A stretch of DNA of 8,288 nucleotides, from NCBI RefSeq assembly GCF_938045405.1, contig NZ_CALIMW010000142.1, forward strand, positions 1 to 8,288, in the 5' to 3' direction. The notes beneath the pieces were generated by a model. That model searched no databases, was not told the origin of the DNA, and saw only the letters and a list, made by a program, of their open reading frames with translations. The translations under genes were made by a program, and so were the position numbers. The stretch comes from an uncultured Campylobacter sp. Lineage in GTDB: Bacteria; Campylobacterota; Campylobacteria; Campylobacterales; Campylobacteraceae. Shown here piece by piece: positions 7,452-8,288 of this stretch; position 1 is the first letter of the stretch, and every line of letters starts with the position of its first letter.

Positions 7452-7495
7452 AGTAACAATTATATGTAGAAAAATCTTAAAAAGTAATAAAAAAA
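7452..7495 (-). promoter_or_regulatory. Probable sigma-70 promoter of fetM-p19
   Basis: On the minus strand a perfect TATAAT (7464-7459) is preceded by three T-tracts spaced roughly one helical turn apart (about 7495-7489, 7483-7479 and 7475-7471), with no TTGACA-like -35. This is the established Campylobacter promoter style. Initiation near 7452 would leave a 5' leader of about 45 bases before the fetM ATG. Confidence 0.7.
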
Positions 7496-7510
7496 GCGGT
7501 TATCATAAAG
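7492..7510 (-). promoter_or_regulatory. Possible weak Fur box upstream of fetM
   Basis: Aligned by hand to the classic 19-base Fur consensus, the minus strand matches at 11 positions, including an intact ATGATAA core (7506-7500). It lies just upstream of the TATAAT box, a sensible place for repression. Fur control of p19 is known in C. jejuni; this particular site is an inference and the right half is poor. Confidence 0.3.
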
Positions 7511-7595
7511 CACGAAAGCGGCTAAATTCTCAATTGTAAGAGCTTTTTGATAGATGGAATTTAATAGAATTTAGGATATGGCGGAATTTTAAAAG

Positions 7596-7619
7596 GCAGT
7601 CGGATTTTACTCCGACTGC
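7596..7619 (-). terminator. Intrinsic terminator of petC
   Basis: GCAGTCGGA (7596-7604) pairs perfectly with TCCGACTGC (7611-7619) around a six-base loop. On the minus strand it starts seven bases after the petC TAA and is followed by C then TTTTAAAATT. The AT tracts on both sides can extend pairing. It separates petC from the iron operon. Confidence 0.8.
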
Positions 7620-7626
7620 TAAAATT

Positions 7627-8288
7627 TTAATGAAGTTTCGACCAAATTTTGCTTTTCCAAAGACCTGCAAAAACAGAAAGGATCAAGAAATATATCATAA
7701 TATTTATGGTCGTAGCTTCACGCTGCGATTTTTTGCTATCGCCTACGTCAGCTAGATATTCCACGACCTTGGCTTCAGCGTTTTCGTTCAAGCCTACGCG
7801 CGGCATCGAAGTGCCTGGAAGCTTCTTTTGCGTATCATTGATAAACTCGTGCAGATAGTTGGCGCCCTTAGAACGGATCATCATCGAAAGATCAGGAGGC
7901 GTCGAGCCCATATACGCAGTCAAGCTAGCCTTGTCGCTGGATGCAAAGAGCTTATCATATTTGACGTCGTGGCATCTTAGACAAGCATCCTCAAAAACTG
8001 CCTTGCTTAAAAGGAATTTTTTCTGCGCTTCGTCTAGTTCGGTGCCTTGTTTGATGCCGCTAGCAGCAGCCTCAGAGGCGATTAGTTTATCCTCGCTAGG
8101 AGCTAGCGACTTTAGATAGGCTACGATATCGGCGATCTCTTGATTTAGATCACCGCCTATACCGAAAAATCCAGGCATCGGAAAAGGTTTTTCATCGCCA
8201 AATTTCTGATCTAGCTTAAGAGCCATGATCGGATCTTTGATGAGCGCAGCTAAGAATTTATCGGTGTATAGATAGCCTGCGCTGCTAA
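7627..8288 (-). CDS. petC: Cytochrome c1-like dihaem subunit of the bc1 complex (PetC), 5' end outside window
   Basis: The frame is open to the right edge, so the ATG at 8226 is internal; 219 complete residues are visible. They show the end of one cytochrome c domain (PFPMPGFFGIGG, probable Met haem ligand at visible residue 37, then IADIVAYLKSL) and a whole second domain with haem-binding CLRCH (102-106, bases 7969-7983) and GTSMPRVGL with Met 161 as likely sixth ligand. A C-terminal membrane helix (about 194-210) ends in a basic tail, so the protein is anchored in the inner membrane facing the periplasm. This matches the dihaem PetC of epsilonproteobacteria, which carries electrons from menaquinol through the bc1 complex. 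The first CxxCH must lie outside the window. Other membrane-anchored dihaem cytochromes remain possible, but the MPRVGL region and tail anchor favour PetC. Confidence 0.85.
   Translation of the reverse strand, partial: SSAGYLYTDKFLAALIKDPIMALKLDQKFGDEKPFPMPGFFGIGGDLNQEIADIVAYLKSLAPSEDKLIASEAAASGIKQGTELDEAQKKFLLSKAVFEDACLRCHDVKYDKLFASSDKASLTAYMGSTPPDLSMMIRSKGANYLHEFINDTQKKLPGTSMPRVGLNENAEAKVVEYLADVGDSKKSQREATTINIMIYFLILSVFAGLWKSKIWSKLH

Noticed and set aside
8224..8226. ATG as the start of the cytochrome c gene
   Set aside because: The frame stays open to the window edge and the preceding residues continue a cytochrome c domain, so this Met is internal.
1..8288. Mobile element, CRISPR array, tRNA or rRNA
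   Set aside because: No regularly spaced repeats, terminal inverted repeats, transposase-like frames or RNA gene features were seen; the gene content is a uniform operon plus a respiratory gene.

Overview
The window looks like chromosome of a Campylobacter-type epsilonproteobacterium. The gene set and order match the Campylobacter p19 iron-uptake locus, called Cj1658-p19-Cj1660-1663 in C. jejuni and fetMP-fetABCD(EF) in more general use. The neighbouring gene is a PetC-type dihaem cytochrome c with the epsilonproteobacterial layout, and the main promoter has T-tracts and a TATAAT box but no obvious -35. Base composition is richer in G+C than C. jejuni (mid-forties percent by eye, not counted), which fits the C. 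gracilis/showae/rectus side of the genus better. The species is not proven. Every gene reads on the minus strand.

Layout in transcription order (right to left): (1) 8288-7627, the C-terminal 219 residues of petC, closed by a hairpin terminator at 7619-7596. (2) 7595-7408, an intergenic promoter region with a TATAAT box at 7464-7459, T-tracts upstream and a weak Fur-box-like match. (3) 7407-5476, fetM, an FTR1-family iron permease with a long N-terminal periplasmic region. (4) 5461-4940, p19/fetP, the periplasmic copper- and iron-binding partner. (5) 4939-4555, a 385-base noncoding stretch with a GC-rich stem-loop just after p19 and several AT-rich palindromes. (6) 4554-3136, fetA, a polytopic membrane protein with a cysteine-rich C-terminal domain and a YHS-like tail. 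(7) 3136-1892 and 1905-772, fetB and fetC, two paralogous FtsX/MacB-type permeases. (8) 770-1, fetD, the ABC ATPase, which is still open at the left edge of the window.

How the genes likely work together: P19 captures metal in the periplasm and FetM carries iron across the inner membrane through its two REXXE motifs. FetA and the FetBC-FetD ABC module are usually linked with fetMP and support iron use by a mechanism that remains unclear; redox handling or export of a thiol or other factor is speculative. In relatives two thioredoxin-like genes (fetE, fetF) follow fetD and would lie just beyond the left edge. fetA-fetB, fetB-fetC and fetC-fetD overlap or nearly touch, so they are almost certainly one transcript. 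The p19-fetA gap makes a second promoter, RNA processing or attenuation possible between the two halves.

The system as a whole is already described. The less ordinary points are the repeated periplasmic modules in FetM, the YHS-like tail of FetA without its usual cysteines, the long Ser/Ala-rich tail of FetD, the structured p19-fetA gap, and a CCGCTTT direct repeat in the fetM promoter region.
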